Shown here in pieces: positions 1-10,547 of a stretch of DNA of 64,000 nucleotides. Position 1 is the stretch's first letter. Each line of letters opens with the position of its first letter. This DNA is from Bdellovibrio sp. KM01 (lineage in GTDB: Bacteria > Bdellovibrionota > Bdellovibrionia > Bdellovibrionales > Bdellovibrionaceae): positions 3,658,001 to 3,722,000 of the forward strand of contig NZ_CP058348.1 in the NCBI RefSeq assembly GCF_013752535.1, in the 5' to 3' direction. Below the pieces are notes generated by a model. That model had not been told where the DNA came from. It was given only the letters and a program-made list of their open reading frames with translations, and ran no database searches. The position numbers and the translations under genes are program-made.

Positions 1-1726
<1,726 letters not shown>

Positions 1727-1756
1727 GAATGCCTCCGGAAGATTTTGACGGAAATA

Positions 1757-3331
1757 TTACTGACCCAGCTCCGCCATAATGTCCCAACCAAATTTTGCCA
1801 GCTTTGCCTCGCCGATGCCATGGACATTTTTAAGTTCATCCAGACTTTGTGGGTTTTGGACTGCTAAATGCTTCAGTGTCAAATCGCCAAAGACAACGAA
1901 CGCAGGGACATCGAGCTCTTTGGCCTTTTCTTTGCGCCATTTTTTTAAAAGTTGGAAGCGTGCCTCTTGTGCCTCATCAAATACCACCCCATCCATGTCG
2001 ACTGTGGTCTTTGACACTTTTGAACGGGTTTTGGTTTTTGCAGGAGCTTTCAGGGCTGCCACTGGTCTTACGACCTTGCGCTCGGATTGCGGTAGACATG
2101 TATCACAGTGACCACAACGTTCGATCCGTTGGGCGTCTTTGTAGTAAGTAAGAATTTCGGCATGACGGCATTCACCGCCTTCAGCGTAATTGACCAAGGC
2201 ATCCAAATTTCTCCAGCGAGAATTTTTGATTTCCTTGGGTGCTTCAGAACTTGTGATGAAATAAGTTTGCAGACCTTTATCTTTTTTCGAATAAAGCATC
2301 AAACAGGTTGAATCCAAACCATCACGGCCCGCACGACCCATCTCTTGATATAAAGAATCAATCGTCGCAGGCATTTGATAGTGCACCACCAGGCGCACGT
2401 CGGGCTGATCGATTCCCATACCAAAAGCATTGGTGGCAACCAGAATTCTTAAGTCCCCACGCTCATAGGACTCTTGTGTTTCTGTACGTTCCGCGGTGGA
2501 AAGACCCGCGTGGTAATAGCCAACTTTATCCAAACGACGTTGCAATTGTCCGGCAAGTTCTTCCGTCACCTTACGAGTTCCGCAGTAAATTATGATGCGG
2601 CCTTCAGGGGTTTGCTGAATTGATTGCATCAATAAAGCAGCCTTTGCCTCCTCGTCCGCGCAGAATTCGACTTGGTAGTAAAGATTAGAACGATAGAATC
2701 CGTGAACACGACGTTCAGGGCTTTTTAGTTTTAAATTAATCGAGATATCCGCAAGAACCGTTGGTGTCGCGGAAGCGGTCAATGCCAATACCGGAATATC
2801 GGGACGTAATCTTTTTAAGATTTCAAGCTGACTGTACTCTTCACGGAAATCGTGACCCCACTGCGATACACAGTGAGCTTCATCAATCGCAAACAAAGCG
2901 ATGGCGCGATTTTGAATCCAACGCTGAAAGCCTTCTTTTTGAACACGTTCAGGAGATAGATAAAGTAAATACGTTCCGCCTTTTTCGATGTCCTGAAAAA
3001 TCTGACGCTTCTCTGCATCCGTTTGTCCCGCATACAAACAACCCGCCGGGATGCCTTTTCTTTGCAGGGACATAACTTGATCTTTCATCAAAGCGATCAA
3101 CGGAGAAATAACGATTACCAGCTTGTTTGCATATACTGCTGGAAATTGAAAGCACAGGGACTTACCACCGCCCGTCGGCAAAACTGCGAGCACATCTTTC
3201 CCAGAAAGAATGCCGGTGATGATTTCCTTTTGCCCGATACGAAACTGCGAAAGACCAAACGAGGTTTGCAGCGTTTGTTCCAAACGGTTTTGATCGATAG
3301 TTTGTACGGGGGAAACAGGGTCCTGAAGCAT
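1757..3331 (-). CDS. recQ: ATP-dependent DNA helicase RecQ
   Basis: This is a 3'-5' superfamily 2 helicase acting in recombination and fork repair. Visible motifs are the RecQ motif-0 region (FGLSQFRIGQKEII), Walker A LPTGGGKS, the DEAH box in AIDEAHCVSQWGHDFR, and motif VI in YQEMGRAGRDG. A zinc-binding cluster follows (ECRHA, then CGHCDTC, residues about 387-412), and a C-terminal HRDC domain occupies about 457-524. Only about 43 low-complexity Ala/Lys/Thr-rich residues separate the cysteines from HRDC, so the winged-helix half of the RQC module seems missing. The ATG at 3331 (524 residues) is preferred over the upstream TTG at 3367 because AAGGAA precedes it. It heads the recQ-SDR-trpS group. 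Confidence 0.93.
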   Translation of the reverse strand: MLQDPVSPVQTIDQNRLEQTLQTSFGLSQFRIGQKEIITGILSGKDVLAVLPTGGGKSLCFQFPAVYANKLVIVISPLIALMKDQVMSLQRKGIPAGCLYAGQTDAEKRQIFQDIEKGGTYLLYLSPERVQKEGFQRWIQNRAIALFAIDEAHCVSQWGHDFREEYSQLEILKRLRPDIPVLALTASATPTVLADISINLKLKSPERRVHGFYRSNLYYQVEFCADEEAKAALLMQSIQQTPEGRIIIYCGTRKVTEELAGQLQRRLDKVGYYHAGLSTAERTETQESYERGDLRILVATNAFGMGIDQPDVRLVVHYQMPATIDSLYQEMGRAGRDGLDSTCLMLYSKKDKGLQTYFITSSEAPKEIKNSRWRNLDALVNYAEGGECRHAEILTYYKDAQRIERCGHCDTCLPQSERKVVRPVAALKAPAKTKTRSKVSKTTVDMDGVVFDEAQEARFQLLKKWRKEKAKELDVPAFVVFGDLTLKHLAVQNPQSLDELKNVHGIGEAKLAKFGWDIMAELGQ

Positions 3332-3437
3332 AGGGCTACTTTCCTTGAAAACAGCCCTTCTTTGCAACCAAGATTCCTGCGTTAAAATGGATTATTTCCC
3401 TTGCAGAAGCAGATCCCTGAAGGAATCTCGGACAGGA

Positions 3438-4388
3438 TCAATAGCGACTCTCAAAATCCAGCTTTTCGACTTCCACCGTCGCCAATTTTATCTGAGCGGC
3501 CTTAGTTAAGTCTTTCAATTGCTCAAGTGAGGTCGCGCTCGCAATCGGAGCGGTGATACTTGGTCTTTGCATCAACCAGGCCAGTGCGATACTCGCGGGT
3601 TTCACCTGGTGATCCAAGGAAATATCATCCAAGGCGCCCAAAATTTTGAGCCCACGCTGATCTAGATAGCTGGTGGCCTTTTCTCCCCGTGCACTTTGTT
3701 TTACATCGTCTTTAGAGCGGTACTTGCCCGTCAAAAATCCGCTCGCCAAAGAATAATAGGGAATAACACCCACCTCTTTATTAAGACAAAGTGGCTCAAG
3801 TTCTTTTTCAAAAGATTCCCGATCATGCAGATTGTATTTAGGTTGCAAGGTCACGTACGACACAAAGTCTTGTTGTTCCGAAATGTGCAGACTTTCTTTG
3901 AGCCGTTTTGCGCTAAAGTTCGAAGCACCGATGGCACGAACTTTCCCCTCTTTCACTAAGGCATCGAATGCTGCCAGGGTTTCCTCGATGGGAGTTTCCA
4001 TATCATCCGTGTGGGATTGATACAGATCGATATAGTCTGTCTGCAAACGCTTTAAAGAATCTTCCACGGCTTGTTTGATATATGCGGCTTTCAAGCCTTT
4101 TTTTTCGGGAGCAAGCTCCATTCCCACTTTCGTGGCAATGACGACTTTATCGCGAATCTTGCGCTCCTTCATCCAGTTGCCAATAATGGTTTCTGATTCC
4201 CCACCTTTATTCCCAGGGACCCAGCGCGAGTAAACGTCAGCGGTATCGACAAAATTGAACCCCGACTCAACAAATCCGTCCAACAATTGGAAAGAAGTTT
4301 TTTGATCGATCGTCCAACCAAAAACATTTCCTCCAAAGCACAACGGAGCTACTTCAATTCCGGTTTTTCCAAGCTGACGTTTATTCAT
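3438..4388 (-). CDS. Aldo/keto reductase
   Basis: A 316-residue NAD(P)H-dependent oxidoreductase with a TIM-barrel fold. The catalytic tetrad is visible: Asp and Tyr in NFVDTADVYSRW, Lys in VIATKVGMEL, and His in YQSHTDDMETP. The family ring of motifs (LQTDYIDLYQSH, GKVRAIGASNFSA, IPYYSLASGFLTGKYR) places it with bacterial YajO/IolS-like members rather than the AKR1 group. A Shine-Dalgarno TAGGAGT precedes the ATG. It starts 11 bases after the glyoxalase-like gene, so the two form an operon, possibly for aldehyde detoxification (inference). The substrate cannot be deduced. Confidence 0.92.
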   Translation of the reverse strand: MNKRQLGKTGIEVAPLCFGGNVFGWTIDQKTSFQLLDGFVESGFNFVDTADVYSRWVPGNKGGESETIIGNWMKERKIRDKVVIATKVGMELAPEKKGLKAAYIKQAVEDSLKRLQTDYIDLYQSHTDDMETPIEETLAAFDALVKEGKVRAIGASNFSAKRLKESLHISEQQDFVSYVTLQPKYNLHDRESFEKELEPLCLNKEVGVIPYYSLASGFLTGKYRSKDDVKQSARGEKATSYLDQRGLKILGALDDISLDHQVKPASIALAWLMQRPSITAPIASATSLEQLKDLTKAAQIKLATVEVEKLDFESRY

Positions 4389-4399
4389 GCTGATGACTC

Positions 4400-4771
4400 C
4401 TACATTGAATGAAGACCTACACGGTTCCCTTCGGTGTCTTCAAAAATTCCGATGTTACCGTATTGACCGATTGATTTTTTCCCTGAAAGAATCTTGCCGC
4501 CATTATCGCTTACTTTTTTTAGTGCAGCTTCAATATCCGGCACGGGAATATAGGGCAGAGTTCCTTCGTGCGAAGGTTTATATCCCGGTCCCTTAACCAG
4601 AGCACCCGAGGCGCCGTATTCTTTCATATTTCCTGAAGGAAAAAACGCAAGCTTCAGCGGTCCCATTTCTTCCATTTTGAATTTTAGATCAAATGACTTT
4701 TCATAGAAAGTCATTGCGCGTGAAATATCATTTGCAGCCAGCTCAACCCAATTAAACATATTGGATGCCAT
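4400..4771 (-). CDS. VOC-family (glyoxalase/bleomycin-resistance fold) protein
   Basis: A 123-residue protein of the size and pattern of a single-gene VOC domain pair: the opening FNWVELAANDISRAMTFYE and the second half PYIPVPDIEAALKKVSDNGG, ending IGIFEDTEGNRVGLHS. Potential metal ligands are the Glu in WVELA and the Glu in IFEDTEGN. Family members act on small electrophiles or bind metabolites; the substrate here is unknown. It sits immediately upstream of the aldo/keto reductase in the same operon. The stretch from 4772 to 4858 holds no gene. Confidence 0.88.
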   Translation of the reverse strand: MASNMFNWVELAANDISRAMTFYEKSFDLKFKMEEMGPLKLAFFPSGNMKEYGASGALVKGPGYKPSHEGTLPYIPVPDIEAALKKVSDNGGKILSGKKSIGQYGNIGIFEDTEGNRVGLHSM

Positions 4772-4858
4772 AATAAAAAACCTCCATCTTGAATCTGTTC
4801 TTAAGAATCAGAATCCGTGGAGGTTTCCGTCAATATGACATTGCACACTGTTTCGTGG

Positions 4859-5617
4859 TTAGCCCGTCAAAGCTTTATTGGCTCTTTTCAGGCGAAGCGC
4901 GAGCGTTTTCACAAGGGCCTTAGCCCAGGCGGGTTTGGAGAAAATCACACTCTCGAGAGCTGACATAGGGATTTCAATTAACTCTACCTCAGTGACGGCT
5001 TCCACGGTGGCGGAGCGAGGTTCGTGATTGAAATGCCCCATCTCTCCCACGAATTCACCGGGTCCGATTTCCCCAAGGCGAACTCGGTCACCTGTCGTTG
5101 CTTCAGAAAATGCATTCAAGGTTCCGTGTTTAACGATATAGACAACTTCCGTGTCGTCGCCTTCCTTGAACAAAGTCTCCCCCACAGTCAAACTGCGAAG
5201 CTTGTACTGGGAGCCATCCTTTACTGGCTTGGGAGCAACGATTTTAGAGACAACTTCCAACAAAGCCCATTCTCTATTTGGCTCTGACAGGAATGATAAT
5301 CGTCCGGATTGCACTTCATGTGGAAACATATCGTGATCGGGAACGTAAGACATCATCACTAAGAAGATGCCGTTATTATTTTTTTCTTTAAGTACTTTGG
5401 CGACAATATCGTAGCCTGAACCCTTAGGAAGATACTCGTCGACGAACATGATTTTAGGTCGGACGTTGTCGATTTTGTATTTGGTATCAAACCAGTCGCT
5501 GCCGTGAAACACAGAGCAATTGGTGAAATGTTTGTTGAGTATATCTGAAATCGCGGTGATTCGCGTGGGATCACCACTAACAATCAAAAAGCTGTTTTTA
5601 TCCTGGCTGCGGCTCAT
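4859..5617 (-). CDS. Receiver-like domain fused to a cyclic-nucleotide-binding domain
   Basis: A 252-residue soluble signalling protein. Residues 1-120 look like a response-regulator receiver fold: NSFLIVSGDPTRI for strand 1 and MFVDEYLPKGSGYD around the expected phosphoacceptor Asp. The usual Lys of the KP motif appears as Glu in FLSEPNREW, so phosphotransfer may be altered. Residues about 135-245 are a CRP-type cNMP-binding domain with the phosphate-binding cassette FVGEMGHFNHEPRSATVEA. There is no DNA-binding or output enzyme domain. The ATG at 5617 follows GAAGG; upstream starts at 5632 and 5647 are alternatives. The ligand (cAMP, cGMP or other) is not evident. Confidence 0.85.
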   Translation of the reverse strand: MSRSQDKNSFLIVSGDPTRITAISDILNKHFTNCSVFHGSDWFDTKYKIDNVRPKIMFVDEYLPKGSGYDIVAKVLKEKNNNGIFLVMMSYVPDHDMFPHEVQSGRLSFLSEPNREWALLEVVSKIVAPKPVKDGSQYKLRSLTVGETLFKEGDDTEVVYIVKHGTLNAFSEATTGDRVRLGEIGPGEFVGEMGHFNHEPRSATVEAVTEVELIEIPMSALESVIFSKPAWAKALVKTLALRLKRANKALTG

Positions 5618-5777
5618 ACAAAAACCTTCCATAATTTTCAGTCCCATTCCTAGGACCCACAGACGTGCCAGATACTTATATTATCAACCCTAACTGTCTA
5701 ACTCTCAACATTCTGTCTAAAAGTTACCTACATTTTCTCAGGTTGATTCGTTTTGTATGTGTCGATCTGGGATTATG

Positions 5778-6536
5778 TTAGTTCAGTTGATATCTTGCGA
5801 GATCCGCAGCGAACTCTTGTTTGGACTGAGGGAAGCGTTTGTTCACCGCCTCGATCAGCGACGCTCTCATATTGTGATTAGGGTTATTGGCGATCACCGT
5901 TAATAGCCCCTGCTGGCAGCCCGCATAGCTACCACAATTATTCAGATAAATTTCATAAGCCACGATAACCGGGATATAACTTTGATCCGTTGTCGAAGCG
6001 ATGTTTCGCTCTTGCTCAGTACGAGCATTGTCCATAGTCACAGTCGCTGCTGGCGCATAATCCAAGGATTCTGCCAATGCCACCTCGGCCAACTGCTTAT
6101 CTCCGCCACGGCCATTTAACATATCCAAGGCTTCGACTCTCTCAAAGTGAGCGGAGTTGGCGCCTTGCAAATCTCTATAGTAATCCCACAGCACCTGTTT
6201 CTTATTTGGAAGAGCGTTGAATTTGGCACGAAGCTCTCGGACTCTCACGCGTAGGTCAGATTTATTTTCTGCTGCACGAGTTGTCTTAATAAGATCAACC
6301 AAGAGCGCGCGTTCTTTCGTTTCTACGGGAACAGCAGTGACCTTAGCCACTGTCGCTAAAGGAGCCGATGCCGACGCAACATTACGGTTTGGAGCTTTCT
6401 GAGTCGTTCCATCAACCACGGCCTGCGGTGGTGGTTGTGGATCGGCTGAATGATCGACGTTTTGTTCCTTCTGACGACTGAAAAATAGAACGGCGATAAG
6501 GGCTACAGTGGCTAAAACCACGAAAGTTTGCTTCAT
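5778..6536 (-). CDS. Membrane-anchored protein of unknown function
   Basis: I do not recognise this 252-residue protein. It starts MKQTFVVLATVALIAVLFF, a single N-terminal membrane segment, followed by a Pro/Ala-rich stretch (residues about 30-75) and an apparently alpha-helical soluble domain that should lie in the periplasm. Two cysteines (NNCGSYAGC) could form a disulfide. The ATG at 6536 matches the start of the hydrophobic segment; the longer reading from 6572 adds a charged leader with no ribosome-binding site. It is monocistronic, with a 130-base gap before the receiver gene. Confidence 0.65.
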   Translation of the reverse strand: MKQTFVVLATVALIAVLFFSRQKEQNVDHSADPQPPPQAVVDGTTQKAPNRNVASASAPLATVAKVTAVPVETKERALLVDLIKTTRAAENKSDLRVRVRELRAKFNALPNKKQVLWDYYRDLQGANSAHFERVEALDMLNGRGGDKQLAEVALAESLDYAPAATVTMDNARTEQERNIASTTDQSYIPVIVAYEIYLNNCGSYAGCQQGLLTVIANNPNHNMRASLIEAVNKRFPQSKQEFAADLARYQLN

Positions 6537-6699
6537 TATTAGATTATCCCCGTGTGCCCTAAGAAATTGCAACTGGAAACAAAGTCCATGCTTTAGTCAC
6601 CTGCTAAGGTTTGGACAGCTGAACTTCATTTAATTCGTTTAAACCTAAAATGACCCCATGGTCCTTTATTTGCTTTGAGTATCTGCCATTGGGGGGCCA

Positions 6700-7740
6700 A
6701 TGAAATTTACAGCAACTGCTTTATTTGCAGCGACCGTTCTCACATACAATATTGCCAACGCAGGGATCACTTGTTCTTCAACTGAATGTAAAGCTGAAGA
6801 CATGCCACTCTTAGATCAAATGGAATCATCAGTAAAAGCTAAGTTCGGATCAATGGCTTGTTTGCCAACGTCATCTACTATGGTGATGGAATCGATCTTT
6901 AATTCCAAAAAAGATATCGTCGCAGGAAGCTTCACGGAAAGCCTTTACCAACAAGGTTCCTACGGTGCAGTTGTTATGCTCGGTATTGATATGAAAACGA
7001 CCTCTGCCAACGGGACCTATGTAAATGATGCTAATAAAACGTTCACAAAAATTGCCCAAGGTTTCTCAGGCGGCGCAAGCGGCTTCAGTTTCCAAAACTC
7101 ACAAAAATCTCTGACACCAGCAAATCTTCTTGCAGAAATGCAGGGTGGAAGCTTGGGTTCGATTCTTTTTGCATCTTATATTCCTAAATGTTCTGCGATG
7201 GCCAGCGGTCGTCAGACTTGCAGCTTCACTCGTCAGTACGGTCACTCCGTCGCTGTGCAAGGAGCGTCTGCTTCTTCAGTTTCAATTTATGACCCGAATG
7301 ATGAAAAATGGTCTTCTCAGCTTTTGAAATTGGCTGACGATTCCAGTTTCTCGGGTGCGACTTTGTCTTTGCCATCCCATATCGGTGCTGATGCCCGCAT
7401 TTTGGATAAAAACTACTACACTCAAGGTGAAGTAGACTTGGCTGAATACTTTTACGGTTTGAAAACAACGGCAGGAGCTTCCGAGCCGGTTGTAACCCAA
7501 CCATCTCCTGCGCCATCTCCAGTGGTTACTCAACCTTCACCGGCTCCATCACCAGTTGTGACTCAGCCGACTCCGGCACCGTCGCCGGTAGTAACTCAGC
7601 CAAAACCATCACCATCCCCAGTAGTGACTGCTCCTAAACCATCGCCTTCTCCAGTAGTTACTCAGCCTTCCAAATCGCAAATTTGGCAGCAATGGGCTCA
7701 GTACTACCGCAATAAAGGGAAATTCGCCTCCCGCAAATAG
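6700..7740 (+). CDS. Secreted C39-peptidase-like protein with Pro-rich 11-residue repeats
   Basis: A 346-residue exported protein. Residues 1-21 form a Sec signal ending IANA. Residues about 22-260 contain MACLPTSSTMVM, a Cys in the position typical of C39-like papain-fold enzymes, and later YGHSVAVQGASASSVSIYDPND, giving a His and an Asp in the expected order; a Cys-His-Asp arrangement is therefore plausible. Residues 263-324 are six near-identical units of the type PVVTQPSPAPS, which would form an extended stalk or wall-spanning linker. The C-terminus is basic (WQQWAQYYRNKGKFASRK). I infer a secreted cysteine-peptidase-like or inactive C39-like protein; the family match is by motif only. 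Confidence 0.6.
   Translation: MKFTATALFAATVLTYNIANAGITCSSTECKAEDMPLLDQMESSVKAKFGSMACLPTSSTMVMESIFNSKKDIVAGSFTESLYQQGSYGAVVMLGIDMKTTSANGTYVNDANKTFTKIAQGFSGGASGFSFQNSQKSLTPANLLAEMQGGSLGSILFASYIPKCSAMASGRQTCSFTRQYGHSVAVQGASASSVSIYDPNDEKWSSQLLKLADDSSFSGATLSLPSHIGADARILDKNYYTQGEVDLAEYFYGLKTTAGASEPVVTQPSPAPSPVVTQPSPAPSPVVTQPTPAPSPVVTQPKPSPSPVVTAPKPSPSPVVTQPSKSQIWQQWAQYYRNKGKFASRK
7486..7671 (+). repeat. Six tandem 33-base coding repeats (11-residue Pro-rich unit)
   Basis: Six in-frame copies of an 11-residue unit, PVVTQPSPAPS with variants (TPAPS, KPSPS, and one TAPKPSPS), near the 3' end of the secreted C39-like gene. The last copy is truncated. Nucleotide-level divergence among copies, mostly at third positions, indicates an old expansion under selection for the protein sequence. 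Copy number could vary between strains. Confidence 0.9.
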
Positions 7741-7827
7741 TTTCCTCTATGAAAAAACAGGCATAACAGGCGGCAGTTTCGACTGCCGTCTTGCTATTGG
7801 AGAGGTTATTGCGTAGAACCGTTCCCT

Positions 7828-9420
7828 ATGATCAGCACATCCAATATCAGCCTCCGTTTCGGTGGCAAAAAGCTTTTTGAAGACGTAAATGTGAAATTCA
7901 CTCCAGGCAACTGTTACGGCCTGATCGGGGCCAATGGCGCCGGTAAATCCACATTTTTAAAGATTCTTTCCAAAGAGATCGAGCCTAACACAGGCGAAGT
8001 CATCATCCCGGGCAACCTACGTCTGTCGATCCTAAAACAGGATCACTACGCATACGACGAGTACGAAGTTCTTAAAACCGTACTAATGGGCAACGAGAAG
8101 CTTTACAAAGTCATGACTGAAAAAGACGCGCTTTACGCAAAGCCAGATTTTTCTGAAGAAGACGGCCACCGCGCCTCTGAACTTGAAACAGTTTTTGCCG
8201 AGCTTAACGGCTGGGAGGCTGAATCCGAAGCCGGCGTGATGCTGGCGGGTCTTGGAATTGGCGACGAACTTCATAACAAGCTAATGAAGGAACTAAATCC
8301 AGGCGAGAAAGTAAAAGTCCTTTTGGCGCAGGCTCTCTTTGGCCGCCCTGACATTCTTCTTCTGGATGAGCCGACGAATCACTTGGACATCTATGCGATC
8401 AATTGGCTCGAGGATTTTCTTTTAAACTTCGACAACACTGTCATCGTAATCTCGCATGACCGTCACTTCTTGAATAAAGTTTGTTCGCACATTGCGGATA
8501 TCGACTATGGCAAAGTAACGACCTTTACTGGCAACTATGATTTCTGGCGCCAAGCGAGCGAGCTAAAACAGCGCATGCTTTCTGATCAGAACAAGAAAAG
8601 TGCTGATAAAGCCGACGAACTTAAGGCTTTCATCGCGCGTTTCAGCGCGAACGCTTCCAAATCAGCGCAGGCTTCTTCACGTCAGAAACAACTGGAAAAG
8701 CTTGAGTTCAATGACTTGCCAGCTTCCTCCCGTAAATCGCCATTTATCGGTTTCGACGTAAAACGTGAATTGGGTAACGACGTTTTAGTGGTAGATAACA
8801 TCACTAAGACTTGGGAAGGCGAAACTGTTCTTAAAAACGTTAGCTTCACCCTTAAAAAAGGCGATAAAGTCGCTTTGATGGGTCGCAATGACTTAGCTAA
8901 GACCTTACTTATGGAAATCATCGCCGGCCAAATGCAGGCGGATTCAGGCACTTACACGTGGGGTATAACGACGACTCGTGGTTACTTCCCTACGGACAAC
9001 TCCAAGTACTTCCAAGGCAACGAGGCTTCTCTGGTTGAATGGCTTCGCGAGTTCTCTGAAGACAAAGACGAAAGCTTCCTACGTGGATTCTTGGGCAAGA
9101 TGTTGTTCTCGGGTTCTGATGCCTTAAAACAACCCACAGTTCTTTCCGGGGGCGAGAAAGTTCGCTGCATGTTCTCGAAATTGATGCTGGAAGGCTCCAA
9201 TATCCTGATCCTTGACGGTCCAACCAATCACTTGGACCTTGAGAGCATCACCGCCGTAAATGAAGGCCTGCAGCGTTTTAAAGGCACCGTGATCTTCACC
9301 TGTCATGATCACGAGCTTTTGCAAACTGTTGCAAACAGAATCATCGAAATCAACGAGACGGTAACTTACGATAATCACATTGATTACGAAGGCTATGTTC
9401 AGGCGACTAAAAAGCACTAA
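7828..9420 (+). CDS. ABC-F family ATPase, YbiT-like
   Basis: A 530-residue soluble protein with two ABC domains joined by the ABC-F linker. This family binds the ribosome E site and modulates translation. NBD1 has Walker A GANGAGKST, the YbiT-type variant signature ELNPGEKVKVLLAQALF, and Walker B LLLDEPTNHLD. NBD2 retains LSGGEKVR but has a degenerate Walker A (GRNDLAKTLL, residue 352 onward), Gly464 in place of the catalytic Glu (LILDGPTNHLD), and CHD in place of SHD. The linker FIARFSANASKSAQASSRQKQLEK is typical of YbiT. No membrane partner is present, as expected. It is followed by a strong terminator shared with the converging gene. Confidence 0.92.
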   Translation: MISTSNISLRFGGKKLFEDVNVKFTPGNCYGLIGANGAGKSTFLKILSKEIEPNTGEVIIPGNLRLSILKQDHYAYDEYEVLKTVLMGNEKLYKVMTEKDALYAKPDFSEEDGHRASELETVFAELNGWEAESEAGVMLAGLGIGDELHNKLMKELNPGEKVKVLLAQALFGRPDILLLDEPTNHLDIYAINWLEDFLLNFDNTVIVISHDRHFLNKVCSHIADIDYGKVTTFTGNYDFWRQASELKQRMLSDQNKKSADKADELKAFIARFSANASKSAQASSRQKQLEKLEFNDLPASSRKSPFIGFDVKRELGNDVLVVDNITKTWEGETVLKNVSFTLKKGDKVALMGRNDLAKTLLMEIIAGQMQADSGTYTWGITTTRGYFPTDNSKYFQGNEASLVEWLREFSEDKDESFLRGFLGKMLFSGSDALKQPTVLSGGEKVRCMFSKLMLEGSNILILDGPTNHLDLESITAVNEGLQRFKGTVIFTCHDHELLQTVANRIIEINETVTYDNHIDYEGYVQATKKH

Positions 9421-9444
9421 AACTGCCATCACATTTAAAAATAA

Positions 9445-9475
9445 AAAAGGCCGGGTTTTCCCGGCCTTTTCTTTT
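9445..9475. terminator. Bidirectional intrinsic terminator
   Basis: A GGCCGGG/CCCGGCC stem with a TTTT loop, flanked by A-rich sequence on the left and T-rich on the right, sits between two converging genes (ABC-F on plus, HExxH protein on minus). It should work in both directions. Confidence 0.92.
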
Positions 9476-9479
9476 TAAT

Positions 9480-10547
9480 CTATCTATCTAATTTGACCAT
9501 GGGCTCAAAGCCCATCTCACCCCAGGACATGGGCTGGAACGGAAGGCGAATCACTTTATACCAAGGATCACGGTACTGCTCGACCACCAAGGAACTCGCA
9601 TCATACTTCCACTTGTTGTTCAATTTCGTCGCCGTGAAGCTGATAGACATCTTATATTCGTTGCTACGAAGCAGGATGTTTGTTTTGAACAAGCAAGAAT
9701 TCGAGATATTTCCGATAAGCTTCACTTTCATTTTCGTATTGCTCTCGTCAAACTTATCCCAGTGAAGATTGTAAAGTACAGATCCTGCCGGCTTCTTACT
9801 AACTAGATCCAAATCAGGAATCGGCAAAATAGGAACCGGGATCGAGAAACGATAGCACATAGCTTCGTTTTCAATCTCTCTAGAGATATCAATCAAATCC
9901 TCACCCACGTTCAAGATCACGTCCGGTGTCGCCGTATATACGTCTTTCGTAAATACCATCGCCGAGAAATCATTACTCCAAGGCAAAAGCGGAGTTACTG
10001 ACAACTTAGATTGAACAAGCATCGAAACACGCACGCCCAACAAATCCAACTCTTCATGAGAGTAGCCACCATAGTGATGACCGAACTCATGAACCAGGAT
10101 TGCAACAGCTTCTGGAATTGAAACCGCTGTGTATTCACCTGTCGGTGCTTTGCTATAAAGAAGATCGGAGTTGATATAGATCGGTGTACCTGGAGAGCTT
10201 CCCGTTTTTGCTACCCGAACCAAACCATCAATAACAAAGAAACCTGGAGTCTTTTGTTCAGATCCGAAGTAAAGCATGCGGCTTCTGACTTCCTGAGGAA
10301 GACCTTTCGCAATGAGGCTAATAATTTGGCGCTGACGAGAATCAAGCTTACAAGCATCGGAAGTCAGGCAGACTTCAATGTATTGTTCTAAACGTTCATA
10401 AGCATAAAGAACGTTCTTTTCAGCGATACCACCACCGTTACCGATAAAGTCACCACCAACAAGCGCATTCGCTGCAACTGTCGACATCGTGATCGCCATC
10501 ATCACCAAAGAGCGGATTTTAAAAACTGAATTCTTTAGGTTACTCAC
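9480..10547 (-). CDS. Secreted HExxH putative metalloprotease, partner of a TIGR02147 regulator
   Basis: A 355-residue exported protein of unrecognised family. A hydrophobic signal follows the start (SLVMMAITMSTVAANA). The core contains AVAILVHEFGHHYGGYSHEELDLLG, a zinc-binding HExxH with a downstream Glu as possible third ligand. The start is a GTG at 10547: GGAGG lies about 6 bases upstream and the codon overlaps the stop of the preceding regulator by 8 bases, indicating translational coupling. The longer ATG reading from 10628 is antisense-like in composition and is rejected. Cysteines (CLTSDAC, MCYRF, NSCLF) suggest disulfides outside the cytoplasm. Peptidase activity is inferred from the motif alone. 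Confidence 0.75.
   Translation of the reverse strand: MSNLKNSVFKIRSLVMMAITMSTVAANALVGGDFIGNGGGIAEKNVLYAYERLEQYIEVCLTSDACKLDSRQRQIISLIAKGLPQEVRSRMLYFGSEQKTPGFFVIDGLVRVAKTGSSPGTPIYINSDLLYSKAPTGEYTAVSIPEAVAILVHEFGHHYGGYSHEELDLLGVRVSMLVQSKLSVTPLLPWSNDFSAMVFTKDVYTATPDVILNVGEDLIDISREIENEAMCYRFSIPVPILPIPDLDLVSKKPAGSVLYNLHWDKFDESNTKMKVKLIGNISNSCLFKTNILLRSNEYKMSISFTATKLNNKWKYDASSLVVEQYRDPWYKVIRLPFQPMSWGEMGFEPMVKLDR

Noticed and set aside
7771-7788. CGGCAG-TTTCGA-CTGCCG hairpin before the ABC-F gene as terminator or antibiotic-sensing attenuator
   Set aside because: No T-tract follows and no leader peptide was recognised; the stem is only 6 bases.
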